Positions 1-6,071 of a stretch of 6,093 bases of DNA are shown piece by piece. Position numbers and translations under genes: made by a program. This DNA is from Bryobacterales bacterium (GTDB taxonomy: Bacteria > Acidobacteriota > Terriglobia > Bryobacterales > Bryobacteraceae), in contig PKYZ01000621.1 of NCBI GenBank assembly GCA_003132865.1, positions 1 to 6,093 of the forward strand, written 5' to 3'. The notes under the pieces are model-generated. The model did not search any database. It was given only the letters and a program-made list of their open reading frames with translations, and had not been told where the DNA came from. The stretch's first letter is position 1. The number at the start of each line of letters is the position of its first letter.

Positions 1-422
1 ACGTCACGACCTAATATGCCCTGTTGCAAGGCGGGGTTCTGGTCGTCTGTAGATACGCGGGCGTAGCCGTATATCATGCCGCCCATTTTGACCCGGAGAT
101 ATGACATACGTCAACCCCTCTGTTTACAGGCGTTCCAGCGACGTGTCAGAACTTACCCTTTGTGAGACACGGCGGGGCTGCGGGGAATGCCGTCGATGTA
201 CGATTGACTTATATGCCTACAAATCCTGAAAGCGTGGAAGTCGGTCGCTGCTGCTCTACTACCACTAACCAGCATCAATCAACGGGTCACAGCAAAATCC
301 GCGGCGAAGGTCACTTACGAATCGTGGGGTGGAAACGTGGGATACCAAGGTGGCAGTCTTTCCCGCACCACGGTTAGCCTAGATGGCTTCGCGGAAGCGG
401 TGGATAAAAAAATCCCATGTGA
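1..422. other. Region without a recognisable gene, probably decayed
   Basis: I see no convincing gene here on either strand. Open frames are short, have no recognisable domain and are broken by stops. The stretch looks less GC-rich than the rest of the window and lacks its codon habits. A small interrupted inverted repeat (TGAC-ATAC-GTCA) lies near 103-114. In the last 120 bases one plus-strand frame reads RTTVSLD (around 361-381), which faintly recalls the start of VapB/ribbon-helix-helix antitoxins, and the PIN-toxin relic follows directly. This could be the remains of a toxin-antitoxin locus or of a mobile element, but nothing here proves either. Confidence 0.5.
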
Positions 423-641
423 CCCGAAGCTGCCACGCTCGAAGCTGCTCTCAACTTGGTGGATGTCCTGGTTCCCTCAAGAGAACTGTACGGCGAAGCA
501 TTTCTGCTGGCCCGGACTACGCGCCGACCCGCGTACGACATGTTCTACGTGGCACTGGCACGCCGTGAGGATGCCACTCTCCTCACCACCGGCGTCCAAT
601 TGCGAAAAGAAGCGGAGCGCCAGGGTATCCGCGTGGCTTAA
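423..641 (+). pseudogene. PIN-domain (VapC-like) toxin, C-terminal remnant
   Basis: The frame is open from just after a TGA at 420-422 to the TAA at 639-641 and gives about 72 residues. They resemble the last half of a VapC-type PIN ribonuclease. Seen: a helix-rich stretch PEAATLEAALNLVDVLVPS, then PAYDMFYVALARRE, matching the family's conserved YDxxYxALA block whose Asp is one of the acidic metal ligands, then the strand TLLTTG and a final helix. In active PIN domains that strand usually ends in TAD or TxD; here the Asp is a Gly. The N-terminal half with the first catalytic Asp is absent, and no other upstream frame supplies it clearly. The only in-frame start is a TTG at 456, well inside the fold. 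I read it as a dead relic. An intact small protein from the TTG cannot be excluded but would lack the active site. Confidence 0.6.
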
Positions 642-655
642 GCTTAATTAAGCTT
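640..655. repeat. Perfect 16-bp AT-rich palindrome
   Basis: AAGCTTAATTAAGCTT is identical to its own reverse complement. It overlaps the last two bases of the PIN relic's TAA stop and lies in the 121-bp gap before the convergent end of the NHL gene. It contains two AAGCTT sites around TTAATTAA and stands out in GC-rich surroundings. A second small inverted repeat, GCTCA-CGCGT-TGAGC, follows at 659-673. Together they might form a weak terminator between convergent genes, but there is no U-run after a GC stem, so I do not call a rho-independent terminator. Confidence 0.6.
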
Positions 656-762
656 GGCGCTCACGCGTTGAGCCGCGGCGTCGCTGTTGGTTTTCCGCCA
701 CCGGCCGGGCTGGCAACAAAAGCGACCTGGACCTGGCCTCCGGCACAGCGCCCGCTATTGAT

Positions 763-3700
763 TCACTGGCGGACCCACAGAATCGCCGCGTTCGATGTAG
801 CGCCGCCAATTGAGATGACCACTGGCACTTCCTGAGCCGCACCCTGCGCGGACGCCGAACCAGGCACCTGAACGTTCACCTGGTACTCGCCTACAAGGCC
901 GGGAACAAGCCCGGCAAACGCGACCGGTGCGAACCCGCCGTTGACGGTTACCGTCGGCGTCGTGGTGGTCGTGGCCAGCGGGTTGCCCGGCGCCGGATGC
1001 CCCGTCGCCGGCTGATTAGTCACCGCCCCGAGGCCCGTGCAGAAGATCTGAACCGTGTCTCCCGGATTCGCTGGATTCGACGAACCCACCAGCCGGTATC
1101 CGGCATCCAGAATCGCGCCCTGTCCGCCGCCGCTTGCATCCATCGTAAAGATGGCTGGTGCAAATGGCGCGAGGTTCACGGTTCGTGCCGCGCTGGTCTG
1201 GCCGTTCACGCTGCCCACCAGAGACGCCTGCGTCTGCCCCGCCAGTTCCCACGGAACTTGCACGTTCACCTGGCCGCTGGACGCGTAAAACAACGGGGCG
1301 GCCACTCCGCCGAACTGTAGCGATAAACCGGAAAGGGTATTGGGCAGCGGCAGAGCCTGAGCGCTGGCCACGGAATTCAGCAGAAAGCTGCCAAACACCG
1401 CCGCGATGCTTCCCGGAGCGACCGATGCGGCATAGCTGCCCGCGTTTACGGCGCCGTCCGCCCCCACCGCCAGGCCGGCCGATGGCAGAGCAATCGTCGC
1501 CAGGTCACTCGCGCCAGTTGCCGGCGAACCGCCGCCCGTCACACTCACTTGGTTGATCGTCTGGCCCACCGGACTCACCTGCGCCGTTATGGCGATGGGC
1601 GCATAGCTGGCCCCCGCACTCAACCTATCGCTGCGAGTGCACGTGTTCGAAGCGCAACTCCACCCGTCGCCCGACATCCCTCCGACGGTCACACCGGCCG
1701 GCGGGATCTCGCTGACGCTCACCGCGCCGCTCGTGGCTCCGGCTCCAACGGCATTGCTCACCACCACGGACCATTTCGATCCCGGTTGCCCCGCCGTGAA
1801 ATTGCCGGCATGCGACAGCGTGGCGCCCAGAACGGCACGGGAGCCCAGCGGCACAAACATACGCACCGTGCCCGCGATGCCATCCGTGACGAACAGATCT
1901 CCCGCCCGGTCCACCGTCACGCCGTGGGGTAATACGATGCCCGATCCCGCCACGGTCGTGATTGTGCCATCCGGCGCCACCTGGCGCACGGGACCAAACT
2001 GGGAGTCGGCGATATACAGGTTGCCTGCGGCGTCCACGGCCACGTCATTGGGGCCGAGGAGCTGGGCCGCTGTCGCCAGTCCTCCATCGCCGGAAAAGCC
2101 ACCCACTCCCGTGCCCGCAATCGTCGTAATGCTGCCGTCCGTTGCCACTTTGCGGACCCGGTAGTTTCCCGTGTCGGCGATGTACACGTCGCCGGCGCCA
2201 TCCACGGCAACGCCGGACGGAAAGTTGAGCGCGGCAGCGGCGGCAGGGCCACCGTCGCCCGAGTAGCCTTGGCTTCCGGTCCCGGCAATTGTGCCGATCG
2301 TGCCGTCCGCCGACACTTTGCGGATCTGGCTTCCCCACGATTCGGCGACATAGAAATTGCCCGCTGCGTCCGTCGTCACACCAACGGGAACCATGAGCTG
2401 CGCGGCCGTCGCCGGTCCCCCATCACCGGCATCTCCCCACACGGCGCTACCCGCCGCCGTGCTGATGATCCCGGCTGGAGAGACCTTCCGAACCCGGGCG
2501 TTGTCGGAATCGGCGATCAGCAGGTTGTCTTCGGCGTCCACCGCTACTCCCTGGGGCGCATTCAGGCTGGCGCCGGTAGCCTGGCCTCCGTCCCCTGAAT
2601 AGCCTGCCGCGCCAGTGCCCGCGACTGTAGATATGACGCCGTCGGGGTTCACCCTGCGGACGCGGTTGTTCAAGGAGTCCCCGATATAAACGTTGCCGCC
2701 CCCATCCAGGGCCACGCCCCACGGAGAGTACAGCAAAGCGCTGGTGGCTGGACCTCCGTCGCCCCACCAGGCCGTGCCGTTGCCAGCGTATGTCGACAGT
2801 GCGCCTCCAGTGTTCACCTTGCGGATCCGGCTGTTCCACGTATCGGCAATATAATGGTTGCCAGCCGTATCTGCCGCGACGCCGTTCGGAAAACTGAGTT
2901 GTCCCGCGCCCGCCGGACCACCATCGCCTGCGTAACCGAGTTTCCCATCGCCAGCCACGGTGGTGATCGTGCCATTCGGCGCCACCCTGCGAATCACGTA
3001 GTTATTCGTGTCGGCGATGTACAGCGCACCGGCCGCATCCAGCGAGATGCCATTTGGAGAATTGAGCTGGGCCGCCGGCGCCGGACCGCCATCGCCGGAG
3101 TATCCCGCAACGCTCGTACCCGCCACGGTGTTAATGGTACCGTTGGCTCCGATCCTGCGGACCCGATTACTCATGTTTTCCGCAATGTAGACATTGCCGG
3201 ACGCGTCCACGGCGATGCCAGCCAGGGAGTTCAACTGAGCGCTCGTAGCCGGCCCTCCATCGCCCGAATCGCCGGTAACACCCGTGCCTGCGATGGTGGT
3301 TAACGCGCCGTTGGCAGCCACGCGAAGGACCGCGGCCGGCTCCGCAATGTAGAGGTTGCCGGACCCGTCCACAGCGACGGCCGTCGGATAGTCGAGGGAT
3401 GGGTTGAGCAACGGGCTGCGCACGCCAAAGTACGCCGAGGAGCCATTGAGGATCAGGGACGTGATCACCCCGTTCGGCCCAATCCGCCGGATGGTCCCGT
3501 TACCCGAGTCCGCGACGTAGAGATTGCCGGCGCCATCTATCGCAGGGCCCTGCGGATTGCTGAACTGGGCGCTGGTGGCCGGGCCTCCATCGCCGGAGTA
3601 CCCTGGGCTCGCCGAATTTCCGGCCACGCGCGTCGCGGTGCCGCCGGGATCCACCTGGAAAACACAGTTCATTGCCGTAAAATACAGGTTCCCCGACGAA

Positions 3701-3882
3701 TCAGCCACTATCGAATGCGGGTAAGCGACAGGCGTGCCCACAGCCGTGGCCGGCGTCGCAGGCAGGCCGCCCCCGGCAATCGTGGTTGCGACATATTGCG
3801 ACGTCTGTCCGAGGCACAGGCCCCCGGCAAAACAGACGAATGCTGCCACCGGCAGGCGGTGGACACCAGAATAAGCAGCCAT
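763..3882 (-). CDS. Secreted NHL-repeat beta-propeller protein with Solibacter-type C-terminal domain
   Basis: The product has 1039 residues. Residues 1-25 form a signal peptide: a short region with His and Arg, then a hydrophobic core LPVAAFVCFAGGLCLG. The Cys in GGLC is not a proper lipobox. Residues about 55-680 hold twelve NHL units of the type SPNGISLDAAGALYIADTN, most joined by a linker like GYSGDGGPATSAQL. NHL units form six-bladed propellers, so two domains in tandem are plausible. Residues 681-801 look like a DUF11-like beta-sandwich, with a likely disulfide in WSCASNTCTR. Residues 802-1039 match the C-terminal domain typical of Solibacter secreted proteins (TIGR03437 type): VNAGSYA near the start, GQVNVQVPWE, FCTGLGAVTNQPA and GEYQVNVQVP. 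It probably acts outside the cytoplasm, in binding rather than catalysis; no catalytic motif is visible and the ligand is unknown. The ATG at 3882 has a good ribosome site. It lies 164 bp downstream of the full zinc-ribbon frame of the sigma operon, on the same strand. Confidence 0.92.
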   Translation of the reverse strand: MAAYSGVHRLPVAAFVCFAGGLCLGQTSQYVATTIAGGGLPATPATAVGTPVAYPHSIVADSSGNLYFTAMNCVFQVDPGGTATRVAGNSASPGYSGDGGPATSAQFSNPQGPAIDGAGNLYVADSGNGTIRRIGPNGVITSLILNGSSAYFGVRSPLLNPSLDYPTAVAVDGSGNLYIAEPAAVLRVAANGALTTIAGTGVTGDSGDGGPATSAQLNSLAGIAVDASGNVYIAENMSNRVRRIGANGTINTVAGTSVAGYSGDGGPAPAAQLNSPNGISLDAAGALYIADTNNYVIRRVAPNGTITTVAGDGKLGYAGDGGPAGAGQLSFPNGVAADTAGNHYIADTWNSRIRKVNTGGALSTYAGNGTAWWGDGGPATSALLYSPWGVALDGGGNVYIGDSLNNRVRRVNPDGVISTVAGTGAAGYSGDGGQATGASLNAPQGVAVDAEDNLLIADSDNARVRKVSPAGIISTAAGSAVWGDAGDGGPATAAQLMVPVGVTTDAAGNFYVAESWGSQIRKVSADGTIGTIAGTGSQGYSGDGGPAAAAALNFPSGVAVDGAGDVYIADTGNYRVRKVATDGSITTIAGTGVGGFSGDGGLATAAQLLGPNDVAVDAAGNLYIADSQFGPVRQVAPDGTITTVAGSGIVLPHGVTVDRAGDLFVTDGIAGTVRMFVPLGSRAVLGATLSHAGNFTAGQPGSKWSVVVSNAVGAGATSGAVSVSEIPPAGVTVGGMSGDGWSCASNTCTRSDRLSAGASYAPIAITAQVSPVGQTINQVSVTGGGSPATGASDLATIALPSAGLAVGADGAVNAGSYAASVAPGSIAAVFGSFLLNSVASAQALPLPNTLSGLSLQFGGVAAPLFYASSGQVNVQVPWELAGQTQASLVGSVNGQTSAARTVNLAPFAPAIFTMDASGGGQGAILDAGYRLVGSSNPANPGDTVQIFCTGLGAVTNQPATGHPAPGNPLATTTTTPTVTVNGGFAPVAFAGLVPGLVGEYQVNVQVPGSASAQGAAQEVPVVISIGGATSNAAILWVRQ
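1843..3720 (-). repeat. Array of twelve NHL-unit coding repeats
   Basis: These bases encode the propeller part of the secreted protein. Each unit is about 50-55 residues including its linker, with the pattern xPxGVAVDxxGNLYIADxxNxRVRKVxxDGxITTVAG. The linker GDGG followed by x-A occurs nine times. It is missing between units 2 and 3, where a longer, different loop stands, and between units 11 and 12, where the spacing is short. Unit 12 (LPHGVTVDRAGDLFVTDG) is the most degenerate. The linker is nearly constant while blade surfaces vary (TNNYVIRR, TWNSRIRK, SWGSQIRK), as expected of unit duplication followed by divergence. Confidence 0.85.
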
Positions 3883-3888
3883 GGAGCG

Positions 3889-3895
3889 CCTCTTT
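3889..3895 (-). promoter_or_regulatory. Ribosome binding site of the NHL-protein gene
   Basis: On the minus strand AAAGAGG stands six bases before the ATG at 3882. It supports this start, which also gives a complete signal peptide; later starts would remove it. Confidence 0.6.
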
Positions 3896-3945
3896 CCGCG
3901 GACTCAACGTTGTTTTTCCCGCGAAACCGGTCGGAATACAGCGTT

Positions 3946-3963
3946 CGATCATGACAGTATCAC
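3946..3963 (-). promoter_or_regulatory. Candidate control element upstream of the NHL gene
   Basis: On the minus strand this reads GTGATACTGTCATGATCG, about 65 bases before the NHL start. It matches GGGATAGTGGTATGATCC upstream of the probable sigma-factor start (5625-5642) at 13 of 18 positions, in the same orientation. If the ECF sigma factor controls itself, as many do, a shared element would make the NHL gene part of its regulon. The match is short and could be chance. I see no convincing -35/-10 pair for the housekeeping sigma factor in this gap. Confidence 0.25.
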
Positions 3964-4046
3964 AGGGTTAAACGCTCCAGGCCGTGCAGCGGTTTCGATA
4001 ATCGTTGAGAATCACCGTCGGGAGTCGAGGCGGCCGTCGCCAGAGT

Positions 4047-4115
4047 TCACGCCGCCGTAAGCGATGCGCCGCAGTGCGCGCAGTGCGTCCAGTTCGGCTC
4101 CACGGCGCGGCGGCA
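4047..4115 (-). pseudogene. Severed second zinc ribbon beyond an in-frame amber stop
   Basis: Directly after the TAG at 4118-4116 the frame of the zinc-ribbon membrane protein continues for 22 sense codons to a TGA at 4049-4047. It reads CRRAVEPNWTHCAHCGASL and then TAA in one-letter amino acids. With the Cys two codons before the stop (HACP) this makes a second CxxC-x10-CxxC ribbon, with the same spacing as the first. The coding sense is preserved to the end, so it was part of the protein until recently, or is still made by readthrough or after correction of a sequencing error. It has no start of its own. Confidence 0.7.
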
Positions 4116-4529
4116 CTACGGGCAGGCATGCGCCAGAGCCCCGCCGCACTTCGGACAAAACGCGAAGCCCTGCCGCACCTGCGCGCCGCAATGCGTGCAA
4201 TTCACCAGCAACGGGTCGCGCAGGACGAAGTACAGGATGATCCCGATGGCGTTGGGGATCAGGGCCGCCAGCCAGGTCCACATCACGTAGCGCATGCCGC
4301 GCCGCTTCGCGTCGGCGTAGACGTAGCCGACCACCAATACCAAGGCGAACATCGATAGCCCCGGCAGCGCGGCCATCGCCATCTTACCTGCCAACGGCCA
4401 GTCGCGGAGCCCCGGATCGTGCCGGAAGGGCAGCAACATCATCAGCAGGAAGAACGCCAGCCACACGCACACGGCGATGGCGACCGCCGTGCGGGGCACT
4501 ATTTTCACTTCGTCTCGAAAGCGACTCAT
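4116..4529 (-). CDS. Membrane protein with C-terminal zinc ribbon, cut short by an amber codon
   Basis: As written the product has 137 residues. Three membrane segments can be seen at about 12-33, 54-73 and 82-103. The stretch DAKRRGMRYVMWTWLAALIP, followed by NAIGIILYFVLRDPLL, resembles small PLDc_N-like membrane proteins. A zinc ribbon follows: C111-TH-C114, ten residues, C125-PK-C128. The chain then ends at HACP with TAG, inside the first CxxC of a second ribbon; the full frame would be 160 residues (4047-4529). Every intact gene here stops with TGA, so the TAG is out of keeping. The start is well supported: ATG overlaps the anti-sigma TGA as ATGA, and GAGGAGG (4535-4541) lies five bases upstream. 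As the third gene of the sigma/anti-sigma operon it probably works at the membrane in the same signalling unit, through protein or nucleic-acid contacts of the ribbon. Its exact role is unknown to me. Confidence 0.8.
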   Translation of the reverse strand: MSRFRDEVKIVPRTAVAIAVCVWLAFFLLMMLLPFRHDPGLRDWPLAGKMAMAALPGLSMFALVLVVGYVYADAKRRGMRYVMWTWLAALIPNAIGIILYFVLRDPLLVNCTHCGAQVRQGFAFCPKCGGALAHACP

Positions 4530-5020
4530 AACGTCCTCCTCAATTCGCGGCGGCGTCTTCCCAGAGCGATGGCCGCCACCGCCGCGGTCATCCACACCAG
4601 CACAGTCGAGCCCGCGGACCAGGTTCCGAACCGGACCAAGTTGGCGCCCATGACGACCAGTTCGCCGCCGGTCACGATGCGCGCCACAAACCAGAAGGTC
4701 AGTCCCACGGTCCAGGCAAACAGGGCCAGGGCGCCCAGCATCAACTCGTCCCACCGGCGGTCGGCGGCGGCGGCGCGCTCCTGCACCAGGCGCGTCCGCG
4801 TGCGCTCCATCAACCGCGTGGGGATCGGCGGTTGGGGGAGCTGCCGCAGGCCCTGCGAATAGCCGCTCCAGATTTCCAACTCGCGCCGGCATGCCGGACA
4901 TTCCCGGGCATGCTCTTCCAGGCGCCGCTGCTCCTGGACATCGAGCGCTCCGGCGGCTGCCAGCGCCAACATCCCGGCGCTGGCTTGGTGGAATGCTTGA
5001 TGGGATTCCTGTTCGCTCAT
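4526..5020 (-). CDS. Membrane-bound zinc-binding (ZAS-type) anti-sigma factor
   Basis: The product has 164 residues. The N-terminal cytoplasmic part carries the zinc-associated anti-sigma signature H37-x3-C41-x2-C44 (HARECPAC), set in helices of the kind ALDVQEQRRLEEHA that wrap around ECF sigma factors in this family. A basic linker with PxP residues (about 60-90) leads to two membrane segments at about 94-116 and 137-153, and a short basic tail RRRRELRRTL. The inferred role is to hold the sigma factor encoded just upstream inactive at the membrane. With two close membrane segments and almost no periplasmic domain, sensing may happen in the membrane or through a partner, perhaps the third gene. 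Its ATG overlaps the sigma stop as ATGA, and AGGAGG (5030-5035) lies nine bases upstream within the sigma gene, so the pair is coupled and made in matched amounts. Confidence 0.88.
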   Translation of the reverse strand: MSEQESHQAFHQASAGMLALAAAGALDVQEQRRLEEHARECPACRRELEIWSGYSQGLRQLPQPPIPTRLMERTRTRLVQERAAAADRRWDELMLGALALFAWTVGLTFWFVARIVTGGELVVMGANLVRFGTWSAGSTVLVWMTAAVAAIALGRRRRELRRTL

Positions 5021-5613
5021 GCTCTCCGTCCTCCTGGAGACCGTGCGTCCATTGCCGCGCGCAACCCTTCCAGCGCGCGCCGCAAACGGCTTTTCACTGT
5101 CGAAAGCGGGACGCCGGCCACCTCCGCGATCTCCTCCAGCTTCATATCTTCTTCAAAGCGCAATGTCAGCACCTCGCGGTGGATGGCGGGCAATTCGTGC
5201 ATGCAAGCCGCCAGCATGGCGCCGCGCTCGAAGTCCAGCAGGCGCTCGAGCGCGTCCGGATCGCCGGTGCGCAGCCGCTCGCCGGGGGGCCCGCCGGAAT
5301 CGCCCGCATCACCTGCATCATGGAGGCTTTCGCCGCGCTTGCCGCGCCAGGAGTCGATGGCCAGGTTGTGGGCCACCGAAAATAGCCACGACTCAAAATT
5401 GCGGCGTGCGTCGTAGGGGCCAATCTTTTCCATCACCCGCAGCCAGGTTTGCTGAAACAGGTCGTCGGCCGCCGCGGGTTCCCGCACCAAGCGCAGCAAA
5501 TAGCGGTACAGCCTGTGCTGGTAGCGCGAGATCATGGCCGTCAATGCGTCTGGATCTCCCCGACGCATACGGGCGATGGCGTCTTGCGCGCCGCTGAATG
5601 CCTCCGGATTCAT
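5017..5613 (-). CDS. ECF-type RNA polymerase sigma factor (sigma-70 family)
   Basis: From the ATG at 5613 the product has 198 residues. Sigma region 2 covers about residues 28-92: LTAMISRYQHRLYRYLLRLV, the core-binding DDLFQQTWLRVMEKI, and the -10-recognising NFESWLFSVAHNLAIDSWR. A flexible Gly/Asp-rich linker follows (GDAGDSGGPPGE). Sigma region 4 covers about 138-186, with LPAIHREVLTLRF and the helix-turn-helix LEEIAEVAGVPLSTVKSRLR that reads the -35 element. It should direct RNA polymerase to its own set of promoters once released by the anti-sigma factor. The start is uncertain. In-frame ATGs lie at 5673, 5631 and 5613 and none has a good ribosome site. I prefer 5613 (MNPEAFSGAQ) because the 5673 start would leave only 30 bases to the divergent STAS gene; 5631 remains possible. 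First gene of the operon; the subgroup is not assigned. Confidence 0.9.
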   Translation of the reverse strand: MNPEAFSGAQDAIARMRRGDPDALTAMISRYQHRLYRYLLRLVREPAAADDLFQQTWLRVMEKIGPYDARRNFESWLFSVAHNLAIDSWRGKRGESLHDAGDAGDSGGPPGERLRTGDPDALERLLDFERGAMLAACMHELPAIHREVLTLRFEEDMKLEEIAEVAGVPLSTVKSRLRRALEGLRAAMDARSPGGRRA

Positions 5614-5703
5614 AGCCGCCGCGAGGATCATACCACTATCCCGTATACGGATGGCCCCCGCAAAAAGACCCATCCGGCATATACTGGTGGGGGACTGCGC
5701 TCA
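5614..5703. promoter_or_regulatory. Divergent control region between sigma operon and STAS gene
   Basis: These 90 bases must hold the promoters of both divergent genes if the sigma start is 5613. A perfect 10-bp palindrome, CCGTATACGG, lies at 5641-5650 and could be an operator. On the minus strand TTGCGG, 17 bases, GATAGT is a weak sigma-70-like pair; transcription would then begin close to the 5631 ATG, so a leaderless message is possible. On the plus strand TATACT (5680-5685) is a fair -10 but has no matching -35 and lies close to the STAS start. GGTGGGGG ten bases before 5704 may serve as the STAS ribosome site. The element similar to the NHL upstream region is at 5625-5642. All of this is read by eye. 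Confidence 0.35.
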
Positions 5704-6057
5704 ATGGCACTGGAAATCAATCAAAAAGAGGTCGCGCCCGCGACGGTGGTGATCTCGCTCGAAGGCAGCGTGATGCGCGGGCCGGAGGGCGAGCGAATCG
5801 AGGCGGTGTTGAATGGCGCACTTGCCCAAGGGCTGAAGCGCATCGTCTTCGACATGACCGGGGTCAAGCGCATCGACAGCACGGGCATCGGCCGGTTCAT
5901 CTACTGCCTGAATAAAGTGCAGGAGAGCGGCGGCAAGCTGTGGATGGCGGGCGCGCAGGGATACGTGCGCGAGTGTTTCCGGGTCACGCGCCTGGATACC
6001 ATCTTCCAGTTTTGCGGGACGGTGGAGGATGCTTTGGCCGCGAATCAACGCGGGTGA
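5704..6057 (+). CDS. STAS-domain protein, anti-sigma factor antagonist family
   Basis: The product has 117 residues, the usual size of a stand-alone SpoIIAA/RsbV-like STAS domain. Seen: the N-terminal strands VVISLEGSVMRGPEGERIEA, the helix EAVLNGALAQGL, the strand RIVFDMTGVKRID, and the diagnostic D58-S59-T-G-I-G loop where partner kinases phosphorylate the Ser in this family. The strand GGKLWMAGA and a final helix FCGTVEDALAANQ complete the fold. Known for the family: the unphosphorylated form binds an anti-sigma factor/kinase of the SpoIIAB/RsbW type and frees its sigma factor. No such kinase is encoded in this window, so the partner is unknown and probably elsewhere. It is transcribed away from the ECF operon. 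The ATG at 5704 is the first start outside the sigma gene; the in-frame extension upstream runs antisense through that gene and is not real. Confidence 0.88.
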   Translation: MALEINQKEVAPATVVISLEGSVMRGPEGERIEAVLNGALAQGLKRIVFDMTGVKRIDSTGIGRFIYCLNKVQESGGKLWMAGAQGYVRECFRVTRLDTIFQFCGTVEDALAANQRG

Positions 6058-6071
6058 CCACCCGGTGTGGG

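Noticed and set aside
642..762. Rho-independent terminator between the convergent genes
   Set aside because: Only short or mismatched stems are visible (for example around 700-717), with no T-run on either strand.
997..3303. Many frames of 80-175 residues within the NHL gene on both strands
   Set aside because: They are shadows of a repetitive GC-rich gene; their own repeats simply mirror the NHL units.
1843..3720. CRISPR-like array
   Set aside because: The periodicity is that of imperfect NHL coding repeats of about 150-165 bp, not short exact repeats with unique spacers.
3808..3882. Lipoprotein signal in the NHL protein
   Set aside because: The Cys in AGGLCLGQ lacks the Leu at -3 and the small residue at -1 of a lipobox; ordinary signal peptidase cleavage fits better.
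4116..4118. Recoding of the internal stop as selenocysteine or pyrrolysine
   Set aside because: Selenocysteine uses TGA, not TAG. Pyrrolysine is not expected in this lineage, and the position is a variable residue within a zinc-ligand pair, not a catalytic one.
4530..4901. Longer reading frame upstream of the zinc-ribbon protein
   Set aside because: It is out-of-frame sequence of the anti-sigma gene; the ATG at 4529 has a strong ribosome site and an ATGA overlap.
4832..5597. Long plus-strand frames opposite the sigma and anti-sigma genes (up to 194 residues)
   Set aside because: Typical GC-rich antisense frames: Arg/Pro/Ala/Ser-rich, no domain, and the minus strand encodes clear sigma and anti-sigma proteins.
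5449..5703. In-frame upstream extension of the STAS gene (85 residues)
   Set aside because: It runs antisense through the start of the sigma gene, carries no domain, and the STAS fold begins right after the ATG at 5704.
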